Shown: in pieces, positions 46,410-59,100 of the stretch
Numbering within the stretch: the first letter of the stretch is position 1
Layout: each line of letters begins with the position of its first letter
DNA from: Membranipora membranacea
Taxonomy: Eukaryota; Bryozoa; Gymnolaemata; Cheilostomatida; Membraniporidae
DNA: 64,000 nucleotides
Direction: 5' to 3'
Assembly (NCBI GenBank): GCA_914767715.1
Contig: OU612065.1
Span: forward strand, 40,300,001-40,364,000
Translations under genes and position numbers: made by a program
Notes under the pieces: model-generated
What the model saw: only the letters and a program-made list of their open reading frames with translations
Database searches by the model: none
What the model was told of the DNA's origin: nothing

Positions 46410-47376
46410 AGAAGACAAGTCTAACTAAGAATATGGTCCTAGCCTTGTCACACGGCCATGTGACAAGGCTAATGTGTGCCAGCCAGCAGCTAAGAGATGT
46501 TTGTCCGAATTTTCTCCAGCTATTGTGAATTAACTTGTGTAATGTTTTTATGTTAATAAGTACCCGTGTGTACTTGGTAATTTTACCTGTCATGTCATTG
46601 TTCTTGATCTTTTTAGTTACCTGTCATTTTAAATCTACACCATATTTACTCGATTTTTCTGCTTTCACCATAATAAAATATTGAATATAGGCCTATATTT
46701 GTTTCGGCTGTCATAAAAGTATGCTATTAAACTAACTAAATCCTCATAAAAGCCAATTCATACCCGATGTGCTCTGGAGGCAAACAACTCATGAATATAT
46801 ACAATATATACAATATCAGATCATAAACAATAAAGAGAGAAAGAGCAGATATACTATACCAAAGTCCGCAGACTATGATCATCACCTATCACTGATTCTT
46901 GCTGCTGTCTATCTTTATTTCTTTTATTTCAAATATTCAATTATTGGTAGCATAATCTAGTTTTACCGTATTCATTCACCATTCTATTTTTCCCTGTCAA
47001 TACTGAAGCAGCTCGATACATTGAATCCTACCGTTACAAATAAAATATCTATACACAACAAAAGCTTTGTGGGAGAGACCCAAGAGTCTGAGGGGACTCA
47101 GTCTACAAACATCAGAGATCAGAGTCTATACAATAAACCGTCAAAACTATTTTTCGGTGTAAAGAGCTGTCATTCTAGACCCTGAACTATCTAGTTGCTT
47201 ACTTGCTTTTCATATTGTATATTTTTATTTTATTATTTTTATCATTAGCAGAAAGGAAAGATCACAATAAAAAAACATCACTGATACATACCAATGAACT
47301 CCCTTCATTGTACATACTATACTATACATACTATAAACTTCATTAGTGTCATTTCAATTTTCAAAAAACATGAACT
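46410..47376. other. intergenic region; hairpin near 46440
   Basis: TAGCCTTGTCAC and its complement GTGACAAGGCTA lie at about 46440-46471 with an 8-nt loop, just downstream of the receptor remnant. No coding exon is recognised in the rest. Confidence 0.45.
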
Positions 47377-47633
47377 TATGGAAAGCCCAGGCGGCATGCA
47401 AATTGCAATTTGCAAATAATGTACATTTGTAATTTGCAAAAAAATAATTAGTAATGAAATTCGGGTATAAAAGCTTATTTATAATGATTTTTTTTAAGTT
47501 TCTCAATTTCTAAAATAAAAAGATGGCCAAAGATATTGGCATTTTTTGGAAATTTTGAAGAGGAGGCTGGGTCCAGGCTTCCCAACTTGGAATAGGGAAA
47601 ATGAGTGAGATTCACTCTAAATCCTCGCGTGAG
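47377..47633. repeat. left arm of about 250-bp inverted repeat
   Basis: The arm starts TATGGAAAGCCCAGGCGGCA and runs through GATGGCCAAAGATATTGGCA to TCTAAATCCTCGCGTGA. It is the inverted copy of 50014-50270. A direct second copy of its first about 70 bp lies at 47779-47850 (TATGGAAAGCCCAGGCGACA). Confidence 0.85.
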
Positions 47634-47649
47634 ACATGCATGAATTGAT

Positions 47650-48535
47650 TGGGGCAGTTTTTTCTCAATGATAACATATACCTATACGCAAAAAGTATTC
47701 ATCAGCAGAAGTATTAGCGTTTTTAGCTGTTTTTAATTTCGCTACTAGAAAAAAGTACGCTAAGATAAAAACACATAATATGGAAAGCCCAGGCGACATG
47801 CTAATTGTAAATTGCAATCTGCAAATAATGTACATTTGTAAAAAGATAATTCCTCATTCGTGTCAGTGATTGCAAACAAACCTGCTTAGATCGCCAAAAT
47901 TTCCTTATGGAAGCTCGGTGGCCCAGCTTGACTTTGTGTTCGATGAAAAAGTTATCGAGATCACATTCCTTCAGAGAACTGAGTAGATTGACACCTGTTA
48001 AACATTAATTATTAGGCTACTTTGTTATTCCATGAGTGGATTAGGTCACACCAAACTAATTACTTGATCTAGACGACCAGCCATCCAGCTCTTAACTGGG
48101 GTGTGCAACCAAAGTGGTCTCCTCCAGTATGATATTGCTCCAAAATAATAAAATAATAATGAGATGGGGAAAATGGCTACAAATCTGAGATTTAATGAAA
48201 ATTCCGTCCAGCCCAGACTTGCCAACTTTCACACATTGGGCCGGTGCCTCAAGCAGCTGCCCCACTAGGAATTGTCTTAAGAGTGAGATATGAGTGAGAT
48301 TTTTGCCTCACTGATTGCTCCTCATATACCCTATACACAGAAAAATTAGCTAGTAAAAAATTTGGACACTTGATCAATTTTTCGTTGATGAGCTGCTTAA
48401 AATTTCACTGTTTTTATCTTAGCGTACTTTTTTCTAGTAGCGAAATTAAAAATAGCCAAAAACGCTTATACTTCTGCTGATGAATACTTTTTGTGTATAG
48501 GGTATAAGTTATCATTGAGAAAAAATTGCCCCAAT
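47650..48535. repeat. inner inverted repeat pair (47650-47775 / 48407-48535)
   Basis: The left segment has GGGGCAGTTTTTTCTCAATG and TTTCGCTACTAGAAAAAAGT. The right segment carries their complements at 48407-48535. The roughly 630 bp between them hold a partial copy of the outer arm and AT-rich sequence. This suggests a folded-back or nested MITE. Confidence 0.75.
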
Positions 48536-48629
48536 GTATGTATATATTTGTATCAATTCTCATGATAAAATCAATGTTTCTCTTGTGCTCTGTGAATAAA
48601 AATAAAGTTTTAAAAATTATAATAAAACA

Positions 48630-50055
48630 TTGACTAGATTTATAATAAATGAATCAAGCTATTCGATTGAGCAGTTTTACACATAATGAGCGAAAACAGT
48701 ATTTACGGCAGTTTAAACGGTAGGCTGGCACTCTGTATCTACCAGATGGGAGTTGTTCTAGCGTTATGACAGTGTCTTTGCCCGAAGCGAACATTCTCAG
48801 GCATTTAGTTTTGAAGTACTTATCGAATATATCGTCTATGGTTGTAACTTCAAGCCTGCCTTTGCTTAGTCTACGTGCTGTGTTGATGAGGTGATTGTAC
48901 TGGTTCTTAATATCAGATGAGAGGTGTCCGTATATAATACATAGGTGATATTGTAGGACACTTTCGAGAAATGAGGTGCATGCCAGCTTAACGGTAGTTG
49001 TCTTGACATTCATAAAGGCTAGCTGCTTCATGATGAATAGTCGTTTGTTAGCTTTGCTGATGATGTTTTTGGTGTTCGTATTGAAGTTAAGCTTATGATT
49101 GAGTGTGGTGCCAAGATATTTGTATTCATCTACTCATTCGATGGCGGAGTTGTTGATCATGATGGGTGGAGGGTCAGGATCATCGCGTAGATTACAGAAA
49201 ACAAGCTCTTTGGTTTTCTTTGTGTTGATGAGCAGACTGTTTCTTGCGCACCATGATCTGATATTAACGATTTCAACTTGCAGTGATGATGGTGATTTTG
49301 GCGAGATGAATTCTAATATCACAGTGTCATCGGCGTATTTTATGATGGTGTGATCATCGCTTACTGCCATGTCGTCTACATAAAGTGAGAAGAGGATGGG
49401 ACTGAGGACACATCCCTGAGGGCATCCAGTTGATGTTATGATGCTGTTAGATAGAGTATTACCTACTTTCACTCGCTGTGTACGTGATGACAGAAAGTTA
49501 TATGACCAGGATACGATGTTGGGGTTTACTTTATGAGATGACATCTTTTGGACTAGGGTGTTACTGTTGATTGTATTAAAAGCACTGCTAAAGTCAATGA
49601 AAATCGAGTGTACATAATTCTTTGCAGAGCTATCGAGATGATTAGTGATTTTGTCAAGTAACAACAATAGTGCATCGTCTGTACTGCTGTTACGTTTATA
49701 GGCAAACTGGTTACTATCGGCAATGTGAGCACTGATGTGGGGCGCTACAAGTTTCTCAAGACACTTAGCGAGGATTGGTGTCAGGGCGATGGGCCTAAAG
49801 TCTTTAGGTTCTGTTGCGCCTTTCAGTTTAGGTAAAGGCACTATTTTTGGCAGCTTTCCAAATATCGGGCACAGTGGCACTTTGTAGCGAGATATTGAAC
49901 AAAGTACACATAGGAGCAACTATACAATCTGCTAATGTTCTTATCATCCGTGCCGATATTCCATCAGGGCCACTACTTTTACCAACGTCTACGTTCCTGA
50001 ACACATTGTACACATCACGCAAGGATTTAGAGTGAATCTCACTCATTTTCCCCAT
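48630..50055 (-). mobile_element. 5'-truncated CR1/Jockey-like LINE, reverse transcriptase region
   Basis: Minus-strand ORF pieces 50055-49828, 49919-49134 and 49031-48654 encode RT from the fingers onward: GKSSGPDGISARMIRTLADC, PKLKGATEPKDFRPIAL, FIDFSSAFNTINSNTL, TGCPQGCVLSPILFSLYVDD, the catalytic KYADDTVILEF box, and the C-terminal tail (FLESVLQYHLCIIYGHLS). One frameshift occurs near 49830-49920 and a break near 49032-49134. No endonuclease is present. It is related to, but clearly diverged from, the copy at 3-5.8 kb. Its coding start overlaps the right inverted arm. Confidence 0.85.
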
Positions 50056-50270
50056 TCCAAGTTGGCAAGCCTTGACCCAGCCTCCTCTTCAAAATTTCCA
50101 AAAAATGCTAATATCTTTGGCCATCTTTTTATTTTAGAAATTGAGAAACTTAAAAAAAATGATTATAAATAAGCTTTAACACCCGAATTTCATTACTAAT
50201 TATATTATTGCAATTTACAAATGTACATTATTTGCAAATTGCAATTTACAAGTCGCCTGGGCTTTCCATA
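50014..50270. repeat. right arm of about 250-bp inverted repeat
   Basis: This is the complement of 47377-47633, ending GTCGCCTGGGCTTTCCATA at 50270. Coding sequence of the LINE (minus strand, EIHSKSL region) extends into the first about 40 bp of this arm. That means the arm captured LINE sequence, or the LINE 5' end is the arm. Confidence 0.85.
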
Positions 50271-50274
50271 GTTT

Positions 50275-51460
50275 CTTACTAAACAGCAAGTCAATAAGTG
50301 AATATGAATCTGTATTTTGGATGTTTTATTTTTGTTACAAGGAACATATTAATGGAAATCACAGCCAGCAAATCAGAAAAAAGATACTTAGAGAAAATGA
50401 GCTTCTCTGAATGTATCAATAGAAATCCGAACGTTTGAATGTAAAGCAAGCCAAGGCAGACAGCTGCAGTGACATCAAATCATGTGGAGAGGAAATTTAA
50501 GTTTGAAAAGCTACTTGAATAGCTCGAGTATGTGTTTGCAGTATGAAATCAAAAATTTGTTATTTTACCCCGTATTTAATGACATATAAACTAACTACCC
50601 TTTTGTTAGACGCACAGTCCGACATGTTTTATGCAGTGCTAAGCAAATGAGATCCATAAATGGTAGAAATCGATGCGCAAAAAAGAGCTGCAAAAAATTT
50701 GTTCTGCAAATTATATAATATGGCTAACTATTACCATCATTCATCAATATGTGTGAATTATCTGATACCGTAAATAGGGAGCGCTTCCCTAAAATATTTA
50801 AATTAAAATTCATTACATTTAAATGTTATAATTTTGATATGGGTTAGTTTGCCTACACAATTATAATGAATTCGGGGGTTGGGGAGGGAGGGGGGATAAT
50901 CATGCAATAGTAAATATTAGAACCGGCACCAAAATAAATCATTGCTTTTAGGGAGGGAAAGTACTATTAGAATAATACGGATAAGCTCAATATTTCAAAT
51001 AATTACTTAATTTATGTTACAGCCAAATATGTACAAAATGTTTTATCAAAAAGATACTATCGTCTTAATTAATATGAAATTTAATTCTACATTATATTGC
51101 TAGTTTGTATCAGCGTAATCAGCCGGGGAAGCGTAAGGTCACTCTATCCTTGAGTAGTATAAAGAGTTGTGTGATTAAAATCTCCCATCAGTGTCAAGGT
51201 AGAGAGCTCGCTCATCTCGCTGTGACATCATAGTACATTAGAGACAGCATCCCAGACACTGACTGACTGACACTACGGTAAGGGTTCGGTGGCTCGAGCA
51301 CGAATGAGAGACATTCCTCTATCTATCAACTCTCACAGTCATCAAAACAAATAAGTTAAACAAAACTCTAAATGATCTTTATGCATATGTGTGGATCACA
51401 GATTGAAAGTGTTGAATGAAGCATATTTGTTGAGCTATGCTTTGATTAGCCGTCCCATCT
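50275..51460. other. intergenic, downstream of the RFX gene
   Basis: This is an AT-rich stretch with a G-rich run (GGGAGGGAGGGGGG) near 50882. No coding exon is seen. The part near 51460 is likely RFX 3' UTR. Confidence 0.4.
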
Positions 51461-51465
51461 CTGTC

Positions 51466-54400
51466 TCACTGTTTCTCTGAGGCTCTCGTACTAATTCTGG
51501 CACGCTTAGCTGGAGTTGTATCCCCACTACCCGAAGCTCCAGCTGAAGCTGAGGGGACAACTACTATATTCTTAGATCCCGGAGTGCCCCCATCACTAGT
51601 GACTACTGTCATAGCTGACTTAGTCTTAGTCATCGATGTCTTCACACCATACAGGTGGTCTGTCTTTATTTCTGTCATCTCCAAAAGCTAAAAATAAAAT
51701 AACAATATTAAATTTAGAGGACTTACAATTGTACAGGTATAATCAATAATATACAATGACTGCTCAAGTGATGTCATAATGCCGCCATACACACCAGACG
51801 TCTCCTACTGTGGATGTCTTGCTCACACTTAAGAGCTTCGAACCTTCAACTCAGGACTTTATTGGGTTTGATTTTAGGTTCTTTGACAATATCAGGATTA
51901 CAATAAAATGCATGTTATACAATATTATTTCTCACCAATCAGAGCCTATGGTTTAGATATTCACAAACATTACATGTAAATTTATATTATTGTTGAGTTA
52001 AATTTGAGAAATCAAGCTTGCCCTTTCATTCAAATTATGATGATCAACGCAGAATGACAACATTTTAATTAAAGTCATCATTAATATGTCAATGCTGACA
52101 CTCTCTCCTTTGAGTTACCCTAAATTCTTGTATTGCCCCGCATCTCGGGTAGTGAAATTAAACTTGAGCAAATAATGCTAGGCTTTATCATACTTTCCCA
52201 TTTGTCCTTATTTGAATGATCTAATAAGCCATGTTAAAATAATAAGTAACATTATGTTATGAAGTGATCATCATGTTACTAAGCGGTACACAATGACTTA
52301 CTGACCTCGCCCATGACAGCGATGGGTGTCTGTTGTGTAGCTGCTGCTACTCTATGCTCTACCAGGTAGAATATATACTCATCATACAACAGTCTGATCA
52401 GGTGGAAGGAGCCAAACGAGGCAGCGCTTCTCAGGGTGAGATCACGAATTATCATCGAACTAAAATAAGAAATAATATCATAGTTATGATAGAGTTATTA
52501 CCGAGCATAGACCTAGAGGCACAGACACATCAGTGTCAGTTGCCAGTCATCATAATATGGTGACAGGAGTAACATCAGTTGCACATGTATAAGCCAAACC
52601 TCCACAACCATAAACTAGGGTTGGTATAGACCAAACTGATAGTGTATGACTATGTCCATTGTAGCTTATTAACTGGACCTTATTGACAACAAGAATTAAA
52701 CCCTGTCGCTTTGTCATATGATTCTCTGCTGCAGAAATATTTTATATGAAACGATCTATGATGTTCAATGCAAACTCATTATTCAAATATTTTCAATTTC
52801 ATAACCTTAACAGAATTTGCAAAATGTTATAATTTTGTGTTTAAATTTGGAGCCAGGTCAGCAAATTATAATACAGCGATGATAAAGTAACAGATAAATA
52901 ACCAGTAGTAGTAATAATGATGATGATATTACCTGTAGAAGGACCATTTGAGGAGGAATTGTCTGGCAGCTTTAGTAAAGTTATCAGTATCCTGGTAGGG
53001 TTTGAGTACCTGATTAACCACCGTCTCCAGCCAGGTGCTCCACTCCTCCAGACTGTGCTGCTCCTGTAAAAACTTCTTAAAATCTTTCTCAAGCTGTGTG
53101 ACTAGAGTATCTTCACATTGACAGACCCACGACGCCTGCTCCTGTAATATAATATAATATAATATGTATATATATGAGCTCCGCAGCTAATGTAAGACTA
53201 TGTATGCCACATTCCAGTAGACAATGGCTCTATTTATAGATGTTTAATTACCCATATCAGACTAGTGACTGTAAAGATAGAGATTTTACAGAAACTTAAA
53301 CATTTTAATTTCAATCTTGTTTTAATCTGTAAAAAAATTATCTACAGCTAAGATTTCCAGGCACGTCAAAAACTTATAATGTTATAAAACCGGCAGAGAG
53401 CTACATTTATATCAGCGAAATCTGTTAAGAGGTGTGAAAATAGAAAATGAGGCGTATCTTAATAGCTGCTGAGGTGGGCTTATGGTACTCTATCTACCTT
53501 TGATCTTAATCTGACCATGTCTAAATTACTCTAAAATCGTGTCAAGATTGCTTCCTGCTCAAATTAATCTGAATAGATCGCTGCTAAATTTCAAGCTTGA
53601 CTGCGACTCTTTTTGTTGCTATGTACATAAGAATTTGTCAATTATAACCTAGATAGTAGCAGGCACGCGCTGATTTACTGCGTTGCTATGGCGATTTGAT
53701 GACCCACTACAACCATTCTTCTATGGAAGCCATGGACAGAGGAGAACTGCTGCCTTGGCAACTTTAGCAGAACGATGACAAATGAATCTTGAGAACATGA
53801 TCATTTCAGTGCAAAGTTATTTAGGGCCTTCAAAGCCCGGAACATAATTTTAAAAATGTGATCATTATAAAAATGTGATTACTCAAAAATTTTACAACAC
53901 TTGACAGTTTCTCAATGAAGCCAACAAAGATCCTCATAGGAGTCAAATAGCAGTTCAACTGTCATCGGTTTTACGCATGGGTACGGTTTCCTGTGAGTAT
54001 TAACAATAGTTTCAGATTTTTTTTACGAATTTTATACCAGATTCACACATACTCCAATGAGCCTTACCTGGACGTTCGCGAAGTCGACTCTGTTAAGATC
54101 GGATAACATCTGACCGATCTGAGTGGAGTTTTGTAGCACTGCTCTTGCTGCCTGTGCCAGGTGATTTAGTGATGTATATCGTCGAAGTGTCTGTGAAAAA
54201 GCGCTCACTGCTCCGATCTATATCAGAATTAAAAATTCTTAAAACAGCAATACATGAAACAGCATCACCTATATTTCACTCCGCATCAACCTAATTTCGT
54301 ACTCTCAATCTTTTGAACTTTATTTTCAAGACACTAATTGATATGCGAACATTTCAAGAGACCAGAAAAAAAAACACAGCAAAAATTATTCATTGCGGCA

Positions 54401-56142
54401 ACATGCACATTATTTTTTACTTGCTACCATACACTTAATACATTCACAGCAAATTGAAACACATGGAGGAAATTGTCTCACGCCACAACCATTGAAATTA
54501 CGCATGTAAGGAAATCAAAGAGTTCTTCAAGAAGTCACACATAAAATTCATCACACTTATATGTTCTACAAAAGGAAAGACAACAGCTCAATTTTGTATC
54601 TCAAGTTTTTTACCTTAACAGTAATCATAGCCTCTGGTATACCGCCGATAGCTGATCGTAGAGAAGTCTCCAATCCTTTAGCAAAGTTACGGATTGTCTG
54701 TGTTAGGGAGCCTGAAATGAGAGGATGGTGATTTATTACTAATACAAGAAGAAGTACATCTCAGTTCAAATTTTTTCTCATGGTGCCAGCGATTTTTACT
54801 CACATTGACTAAGGCTATTTTGAAAGCTCTCAAATACTCACTATGATGTAAATAATTAAACAGCTTTTGCATTCAAACTTGGCTGCACCACAACAATACA
54901 TTTATTGTTTTTGTACATAATAAGTGAGGCAATGTATTAAACTATAAAAAGACAGAAATTACATACAACAATGTAACATCAACTTTATTTATCAGCTTTA
55001 TTAAGTCACGATTGCCACATTTGACCATGAGAAAAATATACGACAATTGAGGTGAATTCAATTATCTGTATTTTTTTCTACAACTTATTATGAATTCAAT
55101 TTTACCATTTGCACAGAACACAGTAATAAATGACCATAACTATACTTACTTGGTATAGGCCTGAGTACATCGGGCACCAGGACCTCTACTAAAGCCTGAT
55201 AGAAGCTGTAATCAGCCTCCTTAACAAACTCCTGAACCTCCGGTACCTCCGCTAGCTTCAGTAACTTCTCTTTTGATAATTTAGACTCCATCGTAGTGTC
55301 CGTACTGTAAGAGGTATAATTTATGATTCATTCATCTGTGATAAAATTTTTCATCACATTTAAGATGGGTTATAGATGAAAAAACATTATTAGACATTTT
55401 TTTTCATCACTTAATGATCTTAAATATTATTATTCCAGGTGATAGAATATTAGCATGTATTATTATTATTACTCATCAATTTACAAAATATTATTGTGTT
55501 GAGCTAAAAATAGCGCAATGCTCACCTGACTGAGCTTTTCCTCCAGAACGTTTGCCATAAATTCTCTATTAGGTTAAAATGAAGATTCACAACCAAATCT
55601 AGTATTGCCTGAAAAACAAGACATTATTTTACAGGTAGATTACTGGTGCAATACTCGCTCCTCCTATAAGAGGGGAACTGGAAATTAGAACTGTCATATT
55701 TTCTAATGTTGATTCATTGTAATGAATTCAGGAAGCAGGATTGTTGGAAAGCTATTTACAATTTGATACAATTTTTAAAAGAAAATATAACTTAGACCAA
55801 CTTACTTCACAGTGCTCTTTGTACAAAGTGTCGAACATATTGACGTCATTTATATTAATTCCCTGAGGCAGATTTTTGCTGTCGATACTCAAGTCAACTT
55901 GAGGAATGGCATCGTGAGGTGTGCCCAGAAACTGTCTATGCTGGCCTGAATCTGAGGCACCTGAAGCTGAGTCAGGTTTGGGGGTGCCACCCTCCGCCCC
56001 ACCATCACTTCCAGCTTTGACTATACGGCGCTGAGGCTGGGTTGCCTGCCTCATGGCTACTGGCGTATCATCTGGGACTAGCTGATTCAACGGACTGTCG
56101 GCTTTTATTCTGATGCCATAATAGTGATATTTCGAGTTTCCT
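51466..56142 (-). CDS. RFX exons after the DBD: wing, B/C and dimerisation regions, tail
   Basis: Exon 56142-55806 completes the wing ([20 protein letters not shown]) and ends LYKEHCE. Later exons encode [142 protein letters not shown] and [20 protein letters not shown], all in the order found in RFX1-3. All phases agree to the stop at 51466-51468. Confidence 0.9.
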
Positions 56143-59100
56143 CTGTAAAAATCAAACTTACAGTTGGCCAAAAACCGACACATAGCGTAAAGAATGCAAT
56201 AAAATTACACAGCAATACAAATTATTGTTATGTTTAAGCCACATGTCAGAGTAAAAGTGAGCTGTGAGAGTAATAAAATGTAGCTTAGCAAATGTACATA
56301 AGTTATGTGTGTACTGTACATATTCCACCTGTTCTTATGAACTGTACTGCACCGCCGCAAATAGAACCAAATTGAGAGTCTCGAGCTGGAACAACGACAA
56401 CAACGAGGAACAACAGCAGCAAAGCACCACTAAACCAGGAACACAACTATCATCTCGGCGCGCTGACGGTCGTTTTATAAATAGCTGGTAGCATATCATC
56501 CATGTGAGTGAATGAGATTCCTCTATCTCTTGTAATCTATAACTAAAACTTGTTAGCAAGCAGCCCTAGAGCAGTGTAATCTGTAATCTCCCTGTTATAG
56601 AGCGATCTCCCCCCCCCCCCTCGGTGTGATGTTATGGAGCAATCTCTCCCTTTGTGAGGTTATCTCAGAGCAGCACAGCAGCCTGTCTCCCCGCCGATCA
56701 GCTGATTGATTTACCTAGTGCCGAGTCTCCTAGTTCTCAAACCGACGAAAACAGACCTGATCAGTTTACCAAAGCTAGCTGGGTTCATCGGATCCAGCTT
56801 AGATTCCTGACAATGATGCATGTAGTGACAGTAAAGAGTGGAGCGTGGCAGGCTCACACCCTCAGCTGCATCATAGTTAGCGAGTAACCACTGCACCTGC
56901 AACAATTAAACAATGGTGTAGCATCATGATGTGGGGCTAACTATTACTTTACCTTTGACCAAGTCTTCGGGTCTTCAAGTCTCTGAAAATAGTTCTGACT
57001 AGTTTTCCGAACGAAGCCGGATTAGATGGTTCGATCTTCTCTGTGTTACAGTGATGTATGTAAAAGTTGTAGAGCGTACAGCGAGGTAAACTTGTTCCTT
57101 CACAGCTTTCAAAGTTAGCGAGCAGCCATTGTACCTGTTTGTAAGATTTCAATAATGTTATATGATTATTGGACAAAATTATTCAAATAGGTTTTTCTCA
57201 TAGACCTACTAATAATGAACTTATTATTAGTAGGTCTATGGTTTTTCCTTTTTCGGTAAAATTGCAATAAGATTTTTCCTCTTATTTTCGTCTTTCAATG
57301 TTGCGTTGATTTCCTTGACTGTTTTCATCTTGTCAAATCGGACAAGGATACGTTAAGCGATATAAAGCCTGGCGATTTGTTTTCTGTTACAAGAATACAG
57401 AAGGAGTGGGTTGTGGATTTTGATGGCAGTTGAATATGAGGCAACGGTCCCCACCTCAGATAGGTGTGCCGCATGCATAATACATACATGTCTAATTATT
57501 AGAATTGTTAAAAATGCCCCACTCGCAAAAACTCATCATAGTAGATAATCACAAAGATAACAGCAAATGTTCCGTTTTTTGTTAACATGATAGGCAAAAC
57601 AATTCTTAGAAATGATCAAATATATTAAAAGTTCACAAATCCTTTGGTTAGGTCAAATACAGCGTCATGTTTTATTTACCAAGCAAGGACATTCCTCCAC
57701 CGCATCACAAAGCGCGACGAGAGCAGCAAGAGAAATAAACAGAAAATAAAGATTACCGTTCGATTGTCAAAACTCACAGTAGCTGGGGCAGCCCGGGTGG
57801 TATGTGCTAGTGGATAGCCTTCGCCGTCCATCGTGCCCCCGTGTATCAGGTAGGTGTGACCACCCATCTGTTGTACCATCTGTCCCTGAAAACCCAGCTA
57901 CAAAATAAGTACGGGGGTTTGATAATGTGACAGAGACAGCTTTCAACACGGTGACTACCAGTGGATATAGAGCACATTCAGCACATTATATACACCAAGC
58001 AATAAGTGTCAGCACAAGTACTAAACAAAACATGCCCGTAACATGTCTGAGAGGAGTAGGTGAAAAGTATGTGAGCAAGTAAGACATTGTTATCTACCGG
58101 GAAATCTGTCTCATATTATTATTACATTACAGTTTACGCTATACCCAATTATAACAAGAGGACAACTCCTTAGTCAATCCATTAATGATATAAGTGCGGC
58201 ACACATTTCAAATTAATGTATATTTTATAGGTAACAGAAACCTCAGTATCAATGTCACCGCACTCAGAGCATATGTATACATTAGTATGATAGGATTATT
58301 TACCTGTTGACCAGTCTGGTAGCCATGATAAGTATTATTAGGTGAATACCCACTCTGACCATAATCCTGATATTGTCTACAAAATGAATCCAAATATATA
58401 AGTAAGAACATGACTGTGTGAACTTAATCCTATAGTGATGATAGGTTTGTAAAGATTAAAAACACCTGGAGCAAACATTAGTGGGCCTACACTACTAAAC
58501 ACTGTTGCCTTTGCTGTTCTTTAGCACACCAGTGAATTGAAATTTGTAAATATTTAGATAACTATCCTTTTGTCCTATATGTCTCAGTAGTACTCCCATA
58601 CTATTGATAGTACATAATATAATCTAGAAAGGACAAGCTTGTAATCTGCACTTTTCCTCATATGTGGCTAGATAATCCTTCCCACCATAAGTGAATGTTT
58701 TGGTAGTGTTCGGTTAACTGTGATTGGTGCGGCTATGATTCATAACCTTAGGCCATTATTCACCCCATCGCCACAACATATTACTCAAGATACAAATCTC
58801 AGCTATTATTAGTGACACTGATACAGTAAGCGTGTCCCTGTGACATTACAGCTCTAACCAGCAGGAAAACCTTTCATAATGAAGGCCATTGAACACATAA
58901 ATTGTACATGAATTATTCAACAGACACATTAACATTTCTACCCGCACAGTACTGTAGCTGATACCGAGAAAAAAAACAAGTTATCATTCTTACATATTTG
59001 AGGCAGGTTGTCCGTTAGAGTAGACTATCTGTTCTTGTGTAGGTGTAGCTCTGTTTATAGTATCCACATATTGTATAGGATAGACTGTTTGTCCTGCGCT

